This document shows, in pieces, positions 27,267 to 35,997 of a stretch of DNA of 64,000 nt. The notes under the pieces are model-generated. The model was not told the origin of the DNA. It saw only the letters and a list, made by a program, of their open reading frames with translations, and did not search any database. The stretch's first letter is position 1; each line of letters starts with the position of its first letter. The position numbers and the translations under genes are program-made. Origin of the DNA: Immundisolibacterales bacterium. Its GTDB lineage: Bacteria; Pseudomonadota; Gammaproteobacteria; HK1. The DNA is taken from NCBI GenBank assembly GCA_026712715.1, contig JAPOPW010000060.1, positions 1-64,000 on the forward strand, read 5' to 3'.

Positions 27267-27577
27267 GTCTCGCTCCAGACTCCTTGAGGGGCCCCGATCT
27301 TTGCAGACGAGTCAAGTTTGCAAATCGGTTTCAGGAACGAAACGTACGGGGCTGCGACCAAGAGAAATGCCTGCATTTCTCCCTGTACGCAGCGGCCGGC
27401 TCTCGAACAAGATCGGGTGGCTTCGAACCGGTCTCGTCGGCCCGAGGCGCAGCCTCGCCAGATCGTTCCGGATGGGGACGTGCTAGCGTATCGCTTCGTG
27501 CGTCGGCCGTCGCGGCAGCCCATCGGGCGAGAGCGGCGTCACGCGGCCGGCCGCGGACATCTGCGAGGAGGGTCTGC
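27267..27577. other. Intergenic region with dispersed element copy 1
   Basis: 311 bp between the minus-strand VOC gene and the plus-strand deacetylase gene. Most of it is the repeat described at 27281-27446. The ribosome-binding site of the deacetylase gene (GAGGAGGG) is at the right end. Confidence 0.6.
27281..27446. repeat. Dispersed intergenic element, copy 1
   Basis: Two blocks match a second copy at 32715-32856: 27281-27355 aligns without gaps to 32715-32789 (65 of 75 identical), and 27391-27446 aligns without gaps to 32801-32856 (46 of 56 identical). Between the blocks this copy has extra sequence containing a 9-bp perfect hairpin (GAGAAATGC and GCATTTCTC, 27362-27381). Both copies lie upstream of a minus-strand VOC gene in the same orientation. 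Confidence 0.85.
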
Positions 27578-28450
27578 ATGTCGGCATCGTGGCCCGCCGG
27601 AAACACCCGGCTCGCGCTCTCGATCGTGGTCAACGTCGAGGAAGGCTCGGAGATGAGCGTCGCCCGCGGCGACAAGTTTCCGGAATCGGTGGACGAGCTC
27701 GGGGTCGCGCTCCGGCGGCCCGTGCGCAATCACGGCAACGAGAGCAACTATCTCTACGGGATCAGGGCGGGGGCGCCGCGGGTGATGGCGCTCCTCGATC
27801 GCCACGGCGTGCCGGCCACGTTCACTGCGGCGGCCATGAGCCTCGAGAACGCGCCGGAGCTCGCGCAACGGATCGCGGCGGGGCCGCACGAAGTGTGCAG
27901 CCACGGCTGGCGTTGGGTACACCAGCACCGCTTCGACGAGGAGGAAGAGCGCGACTTCATCCGCCGGGCCGCGCAGTCCATCGAGCGCACCGTCGGCGAA
28001 CGTCCCCGCGGATGGCTGTCCCGCTACCTGCTCACCGACAACACGCGGCGGCTGCTGGCCGAGGAGGGGTTCGACTATCACATGGACGACTATTCGGACG
28101 ACGTCCCGTTCTGGGACGAGCACCACCGGATTCTCGTCGTTCCCTATGCCCTCGATTCCAACGACATGAAGATGTGGACCGAACCCGCGTTCACCCCGCG
28201 CGACTGGCTCGAGTACGCGATCGACACGTTCGAGTGGCTGTGGCGGGAGGGCCGCGACGCCCCTCGCATGATGTCCCTCGGGCTGCACCTTCGGATCATC
28301 GGCCGGCCGGGGCGCATCGGATGCCTGGAGCGTTTTCTCGAACACGTGCGGGGACGCGAAGGGGTGTGGTTCGCGACCCGGGCGGGGATCGCCGATGCAT
28401 GGGCGCGCGCGCACCCGCGCCCCAGGGGGGGCGAGCCTGCGCCATCGTAG
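27578..28450 (+). CDS. Polysaccharide deacetylase-family protein (PuuE-like)
   Basis: A 290-residue NodB-homology protein of the PuuE/allantoinase-like subgroup: RRPVRNHGNESNYLYGIRAG, a VPATFTAAAMSLENAPEL segment, the metal-binding region EVCSHGWRWVHQHRF, WLSRYLLTDNTRRLLAEEGF and MMSLGLHLRIIGRPGRI. Such enzymes hydrolyse cyclic amides such as allantoin or remove acetyl groups; the substrate is not certain here. The catalytic Asp usually found in the first strand is replaced by the Asn of VVNVEEG. ATG 27578 follows GAGGAGGG. No purine genes are nearby. Confidence 0.83.
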   Translation: MSASWPAGNTRLALSIVVNVEEGSEMSVARGDKFPESVDELGVALRRPVRNHGNESNYLYGIRAGAPRVMALLDRHGVPATFTAAAMSLENAPELAQRIAAGPHEVCSHGWRWVHQHRFDEEEERDFIRRAAQSIERTVGERPRGWLSRYLLTDNTRRLLAEEGFDYHMDDYSDDVPFWDEHHRILVVPYALDSNDMKMWTEPAFTPRDWLEYAIDTFEWLWREGRDAPRMMSLGLHLRIIGRPGRIGCLERFLEHVRGREGVWFATRAGIADAWARAHPRPRGGEPAPS

Positions 28451-28658
28451 GGGTCTTTCGCGCAGGTCGTGGGGAGCACGGCGCTTCGGTCGTCGGGATC
28501 CGGAGCGGAGGCCGCGCAAGACCGGAGCGTGCGGCCCGTCCGGGCGCAATTCGTACCTTCCGTGCGATATGATGCCTTGGCCCCGCGGGGCGGCTCGGCG
28601 GCCTGGAATGCGGCGACGAAGGCTGGCGAGCAGGGAAGCAACACCATGGAGAGCAGGG

Positions 28659-29192
28659 ATGACGGCTCGTACCGAGTACGCAGCCGCGAACGGCCGGACA
28701 GGTTCCACCAGGATTCCCTTCCGCGAAGTGGCGACAATCGTCGGGGTGGTGTTCGCCGCCACCGGCGCGTTGATCGTCGGCATGCAGTGGGCAATCTCGA
28801 ACAACCTCGGTCCGCTGTTTCTGACGATGCAGAGCATGGATTCGCAGCTCTTGAGCATTCGCGAAGACGTCGACGGTCTTCGCGTGGATGTCGGGATACT
28901 TCGCGGCGAGGTAGAGCAGGTCCGCGGCGATGTCGGGGAGCTTCGCGGCGAGGTCGAGCAGGTTCGTGGCGATGTCGGGGAGCTTCGCGGCGAGGTCGAG
29001 CAGGTTCGTGGCGATGTCGGGGAGCTTAGGGGCGAGGTAGAGCAGGTTCGCGGCGAGGTCGGGGAGCTTCGCGGTCAGTTCGCGGATCTTCGCGAACGGG
29101 TGGCCAGGGTGGAAACCGGCCTGGAGCTGGTCCAGGGCAACCAGGTGCGGATTTTCGATATCCTCGAGCGCGGACCGAATCCGCGCGAGTGA
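28659..29192 (+). CDS. Membrane-anchored coiled-coil protein with 14-residue repeats
   Basis: A 177-residue protein with one transmembrane helix (about residues 24-47, VATIVGVVFAATGALIVGMQW) and a long cytoplasmic or periplasmic coiled coil. The coil consists of near-identical 14-residue units LRGEVEQVRGDVGE, about four in a row, encoded by 42-nt DNA repeats (about 28905-29050). Function unknown; similar one-helix coiled-coil proteins often act as spacers or signalling stalks. The near-identity of the DNA units suggests recent expansion and possible length variation. It is followed 28 bp later by the MmgE/PrpD gene. Confidence 0.72.
   Translation: MTARTEYAAANGRTGSTRIPFREVATIVGVVFAATGALIVGMQWAISNNLGPLFLTMQSMDSQLLSIREDVDGLRVDVGILRGEVEQVRGDVGELRGEVEQVRGDVGELRGEVEQVRGDVGELRGEVEQVRGEVGELRGQFADLRERVARVETGLELVQGNQVRIFDILERGPNPRE
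28905..29050 (+). repeat. 42-nt in-frame tandem repeat in the coiled-coil gene
   Basis: Consecutive units of 42 nt (for example GCTTCGCGGCGAGGTCGAGC, with only a few changes between units) keep the reading frame and encode two heptads each. The last unit carries a CTTAGG variant. Confidence 0.75.
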
Positions 29193-29220
29193 CGGTGGCG
29201 ACGATGAGACTCCCCTCCCC

Positions 29221-30627
29221 ATGAGCGATCGGGACGCGATCTGGCGGTTCGCCGAGCACGTCGCGGGCACGGACTATGACGACCTGCCGGAGTCGGCGGC
29301 GGCCGCGGGGCGCACCTTCCTTCTCGACACCCTCGGGGTGGGGGCGTCCGGCAGCGCCGGACCCTGGACCCGGCGCCTCGTCGAGACGCAGCGCCTCTCG
29401 TGCCCCGGAGATCAGGCTCGGGTCTGGTCGCACGGCGCGCGTCTCTCGGCGGCGGGCGCGGCGGCGTGCAACGCCTACCAGACCCACAACGCGGAGTTCG
29501 ATTGCGTGCACGAGGGCGCGGTCGTGCACACCTTCACCGTCCCGGTCGCCGCCGCGCTCGCCTGGGCCGAGCGCGAGGGCGGGGTCACCGGCCGCGACTT
29601 TCTGACCGGGCTCGCCCTCGGGGTCGACGTCGCCTGTCACCTGGGAGTCGCTTCGAAGAGCCGCCTGCGCTTCTTCCGACCGGCCACGGCCGGCGCATTC
29701 GGCGCCGCCGCCGCCATCGGCCGGATGGCCGGATTCGACGCCCCGACCCTCGTCAACGCCTTCGGAGCCGTTCACGCGCAGCTCTCGGGGACGATGCAGG
29801 CGCACACCGAGGGCTCGCTAGTGCTCGGGATGCAGACCGGATTCAATGCGCGCAACGTGATCATCGCGTGCGACATGGCGGCCCGCGGCCTCGTCGCGCC
29901 GCAGGCGGTGCTCGAAGGCCCCTTCGGATACTTTCCGCTGTTCGAAGGCGAGCACGCCCTGGGAACGGTTCTCGATCAGATTGGCGAGATCTGGCGGGTG
30001 ACCGAGGTCTCCCACAAGCCATTCCCGTCCGGGCGCGCCACCCACGCGGTGGTCGATGCCTGTCGCGGGTTTCGCGCGAGCCTCGGCCTCGACGGGGTGG
30101 CCGCCGCCGGCGCGGTCGAGCAGGTGACCGCCCGGGTGCCGCCCCTTGTTCACCATCTCGTCGGCCGGGTCGTGACGGACGACATGGACGTCAACTACGC
30201 GCGGCTTTGCTGCCGGTACGTGGCCGCCTGCGCGCTGCTGCGCGGCCGGGTCGGGCCCGAGGATTTCCACCCCGAAGCGATGCGCGATCCCGAGACCCTC
30301 GCCCTCGCGCGACGTGTGGACATGGTCGTGGACGGCAACCCGGACCCGAACGCGCTCGTCCCGGTCACGGTGGAGATTTCGCTCCGGGACGGGCGTAGCG
30401 AGACCGAGAGGGTCGAGGTGATGTACGGGCATCCCGCCCGGCCGATGACGCGAGCGGCCCAGCTCGACAAGTTCCGACGCAATTGCGAGGCCGCGGCCCG
30501 GCCGATCCCGCGCGCGGCGGCGGAGCGGCTCATCGCGGCGGTGGCGCGGCTCGAATCGCTGCCCGACGTGAGCGCGCTCGTGGACGACCTCGTTCCCGCG
30601 ACTGCGGCCGATTCTCCGCCTTCCTGA
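29221..30627 (+). CDS. MmgE/PrpD-family (2-methylcitrate dehydratase-like) protein
   Basis: A 468-residue MmgE/PrpD-like protein. Characteristic strings are FLLDTLGVGASGS, ACNAYQTHNAEFDCVHEGAVVHTFTVPVAAALAWAER, the KSRLRFFRPATAGAFGAAAAIGRMAG region and the conserved SHKPFPSGRATHAVVDAC. The family contains 2-methylcitrate dehydratase, iminodisuccinate epimerase and other hydratases or racemases, and the precise reaction is unclear here. Neighbouring acid-CoA ligase and other catabolic genes on the same strand suggest use in degradation of an organic acid. Confidence 0.86.
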   Translation: MSDRDAIWRFAEHVAGTDYDDLPESAAAAGRTFLLDTLGVGASGSAGPWTRRLVETQRLSCPGDQARVWSHGARLSAAGAAACNAYQTHNAEFDCVHEGAVVHTFTVPVAAALAWAEREGGVTGRDFLTGLALGVDVACHLGVASKSRLRFFRPATAGAFGAAAAIGRMAGFDAPTLVNAFGAVHAQLSGTMQAHTEGSLVLGMQTGFNARNVIIACDMAARGLVAPQAVLEGPFGYFPLFEGEHALGTVLDQIGEIWRVTEVSHKPFPSGRATHAVVDACRGFRASLGLDGVAAAGAVEQVTARVPPLVHHLVGRVVTDDMDVNYARLCCRYVAACALLRGRVGPEDFHPEAMRDPETLALARRVDMVVDGNPDPNALVPVTVEISLRDGRSETERVEVMYGHPARPMTRAAQLDKFRRNCEAAARPIPRAAAERLIAAVARLESLPDVSALVDDLVPATAADSPPS

Positions 30628-30643
30628 CCGGGCCGCCCGCGCC

Positions 30644-32107
30644 GTGGGAGGGTACTTCGAAGAGGCGGGTCTCGATCGGCTGCGCGAGGAGTACCCGGTC
30701 GGAGATGCCTTCCTCGCCGGGCCCGCGCGCCTCGGCTGCGACGAGCTGCGCGACCTCCAGGACCGGCGCTTCCGGCGCGTGGTGGCGCGCGGCTGGGAAG
30801 TTCCGTTCTACGCGAGGCGCTGGCGGGCGGCGGGCCTCGAAGCGGGAGACGTCCGCGGCCTCGAAGACATCGAGAAGCTCCCTCCGTTCTCCAAGCAGGA
30901 TCTCATGGAGAGCGTTCTCGAACATCCGCCGTTCGGCGACTTCCATGGAATGGACAGGGGCATGGAGCGGGGCAGGGACGGGAAGTCCACGGGGTCCGTT
31001 CCCGCAGACGGGCCCGGGTCCGGCGGGCCGGCCGAAGCGCACGGCGCCGGCCGCTACGCGGCGGTGTTCCACACGACGAGCGGCACCACCGGGGACCCCC
31101 AGCCGATCTTCTACGGGGCCTGGGACCGGGAGGTTCAAAACGTGCTCCTCGCACGTACCTACCGCCTGCACGGGCTGCGGGACGACGACATCGTTCACTC
31201 GGTGTACGGATTCGGGATGGTGAACGGCGGGCACTACATTCGAGAGGCTCTGCTCCACTTCACGGGGGCCCGGCTGCTGACCCCGGGGACCGGGCGGGAT
31301 ACCCCCTCCGTTCAGCAGGTCGCCCTGATGCGCCACTTCGGCGTCACCGTCCTCGTCGGGTTCGCGGACTACCTCGTGCGTCTCGCGGAGGTCGCCAGGG
31401 AGCAGGGCATCGAGCCGACCGTGCGTCTCATTTCCGGGCACGTCGGGGCGGAGAGCCGCACCGCGTTGTCCGACGCGTGGGGCGGCGCTTCGGTGTACGA
31501 CTGGTACGGCGTCGCCGATACCGGCTGCATCGCGGCCGAAGGCCCCGCGCGCGATGGACTGCACGTCTACGAGGACGCGCACCATGTCGAGCTGCTCGAT
31601 GCGGATTCGGACTCGGGACGGGCCGCGCCGAGCGGGGAGCCGGGAGCGCTCTGCACCACCGCCCTGTTCAAGGACACCGTCTATCCGGTCATCCGTTTCG
31701 ATACGCGGGACGTCACCCGGTTCCTTCCGCCCGATACGTCGTCGGGGATCAATTTCCGGCGCATCTCCGGATTCGAGGGCCGGGCGGACGCGATGGTGAA
31801 GCTGCGCGGGATCAACGTCTATCCCCATGCGATCGGTGCGCACCTCGCGGACCGCAAGGAGCTCACCGGCGAGTATGTCTGCCGGCTGCGCCGCCACGGC
31901 GGCCGTTCCGACCTGACCGTGGTCGCCGAAGTCCGGTCGGGAACCGCCCGGGGCGAGGATCTCGCACGGGACGTGGCTGGCCATCTCCGTGCGCGCATCG
32001 GCGTCACGGTGGCGGTCGAGCTGGTCGCGGCCGGGGAGACCGCCCGCCTGACTGGCATCGAGAGCCGGCAGAAGCCGGTGCGGCTCATCGACGAGGGAGA
32101 GTCCTGA
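30644..32107 (+). CDS. Phenylacetate-CoA ligase-like AMP-forming enzyme with an insert
   Basis: A 487-residue protein starting with GTG at 30644. It has the PaaK-like pattern: FAR-type helix DLQDRRFRRVVARGWEVPFYARRW, LPPFSKQDL, the AMP-binding P-loop FHTTSGTTGDP (142-152), YDWYGVADTGC and an RFDTRDVTRF region ending IESRQKPVRL. Acyl-CoA formation in the cytoplasm is predicted, with an aromatic or unusual acid as substrate. Residues about 102-136 (HGMDRGMERGRDGKS and following) are a low-complexity insert just before the P-loop that related ligases lack. It is 16 bp after the MmgE/PrpD gene, an apparent operon. Confidence 0.82.
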   Translation: MGGYFEEAGLDRLREEYPVGDAFLAGPARLGCDELRDLQDRRFRRVVARGWEVPFYARRWRAAGLEAGDVRGLEDIEKLPPFSKQDLMESVLEHPPFGDFHGMDRGMERGRDGKSTGSVPADGPGSGGPAEAHGAGRYAAVFHTTSGTTGDPQPIFYGAWDREVQNVLLARTYRLHGLRDDDIVHSVYGFGMVNGGHYIREALLHFTGARLLTPGTGRDTPSVQQVALMRHFGVTVLVGFADYLVRLAEVAREQGIEPTVRLISGHVGAESRTALSDAWGGASVYDWYGVADTGCIAAEGPARDGLHVYEDAHHVELLDADSDSGRAAPSGEPGALCTTALFKDTVYPVIRFDTRDVTRFLPPDTSSGINFRRISGFEGRADAMVKLRGINVYPHAIGAHLADRKELTGEYVCRLRRHGGRSDLTVVAEVRSGTARGEDLARDVAGHLRARIGVTVAVELVAAGETARLTGIESRQKPVRLIDEGES

Positions 32108-32152
32108 CCCGCCGAGCGGGAGCGCCGCGGGGACCGTGCCCGTGCCCGGCGC

Positions 32153-32557
32153 TCAGTTGAGGCCGCTGTCCCGGACGACCTGCATGACCTCGGTGCGCGC
32201 GCCGCCGGGGCCGACGAAGAAGCAGATCCGGCGAACGCCGAAATCGCTCTCGATCTCCACCGGCTCCATGAGGATCCGGCAGCCCGAGGCGCGCAGCCGC
32301 CCCACCTGCGCGTCGAGATCGTCGACTTCATAGACGGTATGCAGCAGGCCGAGAGGCGCCGGTTCGTCGAGGAGATGCTCGTAGGGGGCGCGCTCGAAGA
32401 GAATGACGCGGGCGTCCCCGAGCCGAATGAGGCGATAGTCGCAACCGAGGACGGTGCTCCGGTAGCGGAGCTCCGCGCCGAGGATCTCGACATAGAACCG
32501 GGTGGCGGCGTCGAGGTCCTCGACCTTGACCGCGTGGTTCCACAGTCCCTTTACCAT
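32153..32557 (-). CDS. VOC/glyoxalase-family protein
   Basis: A 134-residue protein with one VOC module pair: GLWNHAVKVEDLDAATRFYVEILGAELRYR, LLHTVYEVDDLDAQVGRLRASG and the terminal GARTEVMQVV. Metal ligands are present as His in NHAVKV, His in LLHTVY and Glu in RTEVMQ. It resembles lactoylglutathione lyase and extradiol-type relatives, but the substrate is unknown. It is minus strand in an otherwise plus-strand block, convergent with the ligase gene. The leader contains copy 2 of the dispersed element about 158 nt upstream. Confidence 0.82.
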   Translation of the reverse strand: MVKGLWNHAVKVEDLDAATRFYVEILGAELRYRSTVLGCDYRLIRLGDARVILFERAPYEHLLDEPAPLGLLHTVYEVDDLDAQVGRLRASGCRILMEPVEIESDFGVRRICFFVGPGGARTEVMQVVRDSGLN

Positions 32558-33098
32558 CGTCCGTGCCTCGAACCGTTCGTGCCGTGTGTGCGGACGTCGC
32601 CATGTAATCGCATTCCGGCGCAGATCGCGAGGGTGCCGGCCGGTGGCCCCTGCGCGCAGGTCGGAGCGCGTGCCCAACAACGGCGCCGTGACGGACCGCG
32701 CGACGCGCCTTGGCTCCTTGTTGGGCCCCGATCTTCAGAGATGAGTCAAGTTTGCAGAGCGGTTTGAGGAACGAAACGTACGAGGCTGCCAACGTTACGG
32801 AGCGGCCGGGTTTCGATCAAGGATGGGTGGATACGAACCGATCTCGTCGGTCCGAGCTTGCCACGGTGGCGAGCCACCCCGCTGTCGCGCAAGGACCTCT
32901 CGGAAGTTCCGTGCCAGGCGCTGCCTCGCCTGGGGCTTGCGAGCGCCGTGCCCGTCGAGCCGCGCGGAATCGCGATGACCACCCTTCCTTCGGGATTCGG
33001 CCGGAGGGCGCCGAGGCCCGTCCGGAAGGGGTGCCCGGTACGGGTGCCCCGCCGCTTCCGGTACCATCTGCGTTTGCGCCGCTATCGGGAGTTCGTTC
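32558..33098. other. Intergenic region with dispersed element copy 2
   Basis: 541 bp between the minus-strand VOC gene and the plus-strand MBL gene. The conserved element occupies 32715-32856. The remaining sequence is GC-rich with no clear gene; the MBL promoter should lie in the last 200 bp. Confidence 0.6.
32715..32856. repeat. Dispersed intergenic element, copy 2
   Basis: Matches copy 1 (27281-27446) over two ungapped blocks of 75 and 56 nt with 87% and 82% identity, but lacks the hairpin-containing spacer. On the minus strand both copies could also encode a short similar peptide (YVSFLKP then CKLDSS). Confidence 0.85.
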
Positions 33099-34127
33099 AT
33101 GGCCGCGACGGCGGTACACCATCCTTTCGAGGCCATCGGCAACGCCGGAGACGTATTCGAGATCGAGGACGGGATCTTCTGGGTGCGGATGCCGCTCCCC
33201 TTCGCCCTCAACCACATCAACCTGTGGCTTCTCCGGGACGGCGACGGTTGGACGGTGCTGGATACCGGCATCGCCCGCCCGGAGGTGCAGCGACACTGGC
33301 AGCGGGTCATCGGAGAGCTCGGTGGCGGCAAGCCGATCCACCGCACGATCGTGACCCACTTCCACCCCGACCATATCGGCAACGCCGGATGGTTCTCCGA
33401 AACGCACGGCACGGCGCTGTGGATCACCCACGAGGAGTGGTTGATGGGGCGGCTCCTCGCCATCGATGCGACCGAGGCCACCGAGGAGGCGACCGTCGAC
33501 TTCTACCGGCGCTGCGACGTCGAGCCCGAGAACATCTTCGAGCTCAAGAACCGCGGGGCGGAGTACAACAAGATGGTGACCTCCATTCCGCGTCGCTTCC
33601 GGCGGATGCGCGAGGGAGATCGGATCGCGATCGACGGCTTCGAGTGGGAGGTCATCACCGGGTTCGGACACGCTCCGGAGCACGCCTGCCTCTACTGCGA
33701 GAAGCGCCGGCTGCTCCTCTCGGGCGACCAGATCCTCCCCAGGATCACGCCCTTCGTCGGCGTGCACCCGATGGAGCCGGAGGCGAACCCGCTCGAGCGC
33801 TTCCTCGATTCACTCGCCAAGTTCCGCCGCCTGCACCCCGACACCCTGGTGCTGCCCGCGCACGAGCTGCCCTTCACCGGAGTTCTGGATCGGATCGAGG
33901 TCATGCGCGAGCACCACGAGGAGCGGCTCGACGTGCTGCACGACGCGTGCGCGCAACCGATGACCGCGCGCGCCGGCGTCGACGTGCTGTTCCGGCGGAA
34001 GCTGGACGCCCAGAACCTGCGCCTCGCGACCAACGAGACCCTGTCCCACCTCAACATGCTGATCGCGCGCGGTCAGATGGAGCGCACGGTCCGCGGCGAC
34101 GGGGTGTGGGAATTCGCGAGCCGCTGA
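33099..34127 (+). CDS. MBL-fold metallo-hydrolase
   Basis: A 342-residue metallo-beta-lactamase-fold protein. The Zn-binding motif is THFHPDHIGN (86-95: His87, His89, Asp91, His92); FGHAPEHACLYC provides another His, LLSGDQILPRITP an Asp, and PAHELPFTG a late His. An added C-terminal helical part (about 270-342, ATNETLSHLNMLIARGQ) is found in MBL proteins of the RNase Z-like/hydrolase group that act on thioesters or other metabolites. A cytoplasmic hydrolase is inferred. It comes first in a plus-strand set with an acyl-CoA synthetase, amidase and others, suggesting a thioesterase or lactonase role. Confidence 0.85.
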   Translation: MAATAVHHPFEAIGNAGDVFEIEDGIFWVRMPLPFALNHINLWLLRDGDGWTVLDTGIARPEVQRHWQRVIGELGGGKPIHRTIVTHFHPDHIGNAGWFSETHGTALWITHEEWLMGRLLAIDATEATEEATVDFYRRCDVEPENIFELKNRGAEYNKMVTSIPRRFRRMREGDRIAIDGFEWEVITGFGHAPEHACLYCEKRRLLLSGDQILPRITPFVGVHPMEPEANPLERFLDSLAKFRRLHPDTLVLPAHELPFTGVLDRIEVMREHHEERLDVLHDACAQPMTARAGVDVLFRRKLDAQNLRLATNETLSHLNMLIARGQMERTVRGDGVWEFASR

Positions 34128-34200
34128 CCGGCCGCGCTTCGACCGAGTCGGCGGGAGGATACGGGATGCGCGAGGGCGATCCGGGGCGGCGAGGACGACG

Positions 34201-35883
34201 ATGATTCCCCTGGCCGACGACTACGCGACCGTCTACGACCGGTTCCGCTGGAACGTCCCGGAACGCTACAACATGGCGCACGACGCCTGTGACCGCCATG
34301 CCACGGACCCGGGGCGCCTCGCCCTGGTCGTCGAGGGCGAAGACGGCGGGACGCGGGAGTGGACCTTCCATCAGGTCCGGCAGCTGGCGAACCGTTGCGC
34401 GAACCTCCTCGAGTCCTGCGGCGTCGAGCCGGGCGACCGGGTGGCGATCCTGCTTGGCCAGGCGGTGGAGACCGCGGTCGCGAACATCGCCTGCTTCAAG
34501 TGCGGGGCGGTCTCGATGCCGCTCTTCACGAAGTTCGGCCTTGCGGACCTCGAGTTCCGTCTCGCGGACGGCGCGGCGCGGGTCCTCGTCACCGACATGG
34601 AGAACTTCGCCCGGATCGCGCCCGTGCGGGACCGGCTCCCGCACCTCGAAACCGTGTTCACGGTGGACGGCGAGAGTGAAGGCGCGCGCGACTTCTGGAA
34701 GGAGCTCGAGCGCGGCTCCAAACGCTACCAAACGCGCGCCACCGCGGCCGAGGACCCGGCCGTGCTGCTCTACACCTCGGGAACCACCGGCTCGCCGAAG
34801 GGGGTGCTGCATGCGCAGCGCGTCCTCCTCGGCCACATTCCGGGGATGGACTTCGCGAACGACTATCTCGGGCAGCCGGGGGACCGGCTCTGGTCGCCGG
34901 CGGACTGGGCGTGGATCGGGGGGCTCTTCGACATCCTCATGCCGGCGTGGTACTACGGCCTTCCCGTCGTCGCCGCGCCCCGGGCCGACTTCGACCCCGA
35001 GGAAGCCCTCGACATCCTCGCGCGGCACCGAATCCGCAACACCCTCCTGCTCCCCACCATGCTCAAGCTCATGGCCCAGGTCCCCGCCGGCCGCCATGAC
35101 GTGCGGCTTCGTTCGGTGTTCACCGGAGGCGAGCCGGTGGGTGCCGAGGTGATGGCGTGGGCCGAGGGGACGCTGGGAGCGTCGGTCAACGAGATCTACG
35201 GACAGACCGAGTGCAACCTGGTCGCGGGCGGCTGCTCGCGGCTTCTCGAACGCCGTCCCGGGGCGATTGGGGTGCCCATCCCCGGGCACGTCGTCGACAT
35301 CGTGGACGACGACGGCGAGCTCGCCGCGCCCGGCGGCACCGGCCACATCGCGATCCGCCAGCCGGACCCCGTCGCGATGCTCTCGTATTGGCGGCGTCCG
35401 GACGCGGACGCGGAGAAGGTCGTGAACGGGTGGCTCCTCACCGGAGACGTCGGGCACAAGGACGATGAAGGCTACCTGTGGTTTACCGGGCGCGCGGACG
35501 ATGTCATCACTCGCGACGGGGAGCAGTTCGGGCCGGGCGGGATCGAGGAGTGTCTGACCGCGCATCCGGACGTGGCGCTCGCGGCGGCCGTCGGGGTACC
35601 GGATTCCGGCCGGGGCGAGGTCGTGAAGGCGTACGTGGTCGTGCGCGATGGAGCATCGGCCGGCAGCGGGCTGCGCGGCGTACTCCTCGCGCGGGCGCGC
35701 CGCGAGCTCCCCGCGAACGCGGCTCCCCGGGAGCTCGAATTCGTCGGCGAGCTGCCACGCACGACGACGGGAAAGATCATGCGCCGCGAGCTCAGGCGGC
35801 GGGAGCTGGATCGGCAGCGGGAGATGCTCCGCGAGCGCCGGGAGGCATCGGACGGGACGGACACGGGGTGTCCGGAGGGATGA
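34201..35883 (+). CDS. AMP-dependent acyl-CoA synthetase
   Basis: A 560-residue acyl-CoA synthetase of the acetyl-CoA synthetase-like type. The P-loop is YTSGTTGSPKG (191-201), with motif YGQTECN, a LLTGDVGHKDDEGYLWFTGRADDVIT segment and the lysine-containing end TTTGKIMRRELR. The usual YRIGP after DDVI is replaced by GEQFGP, which may change the hinge or acid pocket. Substrate likely a short-chain or medium-chain acid. It begins 73 bp after the MBL gene; a co-transcribed amidase gene follows. Confidence 0.88.
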   Translation: MIPLADDYATVYDRFRWNVPERYNMAHDACDRHATDPGRLALVVEGEDGGTREWTFHQVRQLANRCANLLESCGVEPGDRVAILLGQAVETAVANIACFKCGAVSMPLFTKFGLADLEFRLADGAARVLVTDMENFARIAPVRDRLPHLETVFTVDGESEGARDFWKELERGSKRYQTRATAAEDPAVLLYTSGTTGSPKGVLHAQRVLLGHIPGMDFANDYLGQPGDRLWSPADWAWIGGLFDILMPAWYYGLPVVAAPRADFDPEEALDILARHRIRNTLLLPTMLKLMAQVPAGRHDVRLRSVFTGGEPVGAEVMAWAEGTLGASVNEIYGQTECNLVAGGCSRLLERRPGAIGVPIPGHVVDIVDDDGELAAPGGTGHIAIRQPDPVAMLSYWRRPDADAEKVVNGWLLTGDVGHKDDEGYLWFTGRADDVITRDGEQFGPGGIEECLTAHPDVALAAAVGVPDSGRGEVVKAYVVVRDGASAGSGLRGVLLARARRELPANAAPRELEFVGELPRTTTGKIMRRELRRRELDRQREMLRERREASDGTDTGCPEG

Positions 35884-35997
35884 ACGCCGGATGCGACGGG
35901 GCGAAGTCGGCGGGGACGGCCGGATGAGGTCCGGACCCGACGTGACGGCGTCCGCAGGAGCGACGCGGGCCCGGGGTACGACGGAAAGAGGAAGAGG

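Noticed and set aside
32328-32792. Minus-strand ORF containing the YVSFLKP peptide, as a conserved protein
   Set aside because: It overlaps the VOC gene in another frame and its similarity to the copy near 27.3 kb comes from the shared DNA element; coding cannot be supported from two copies.
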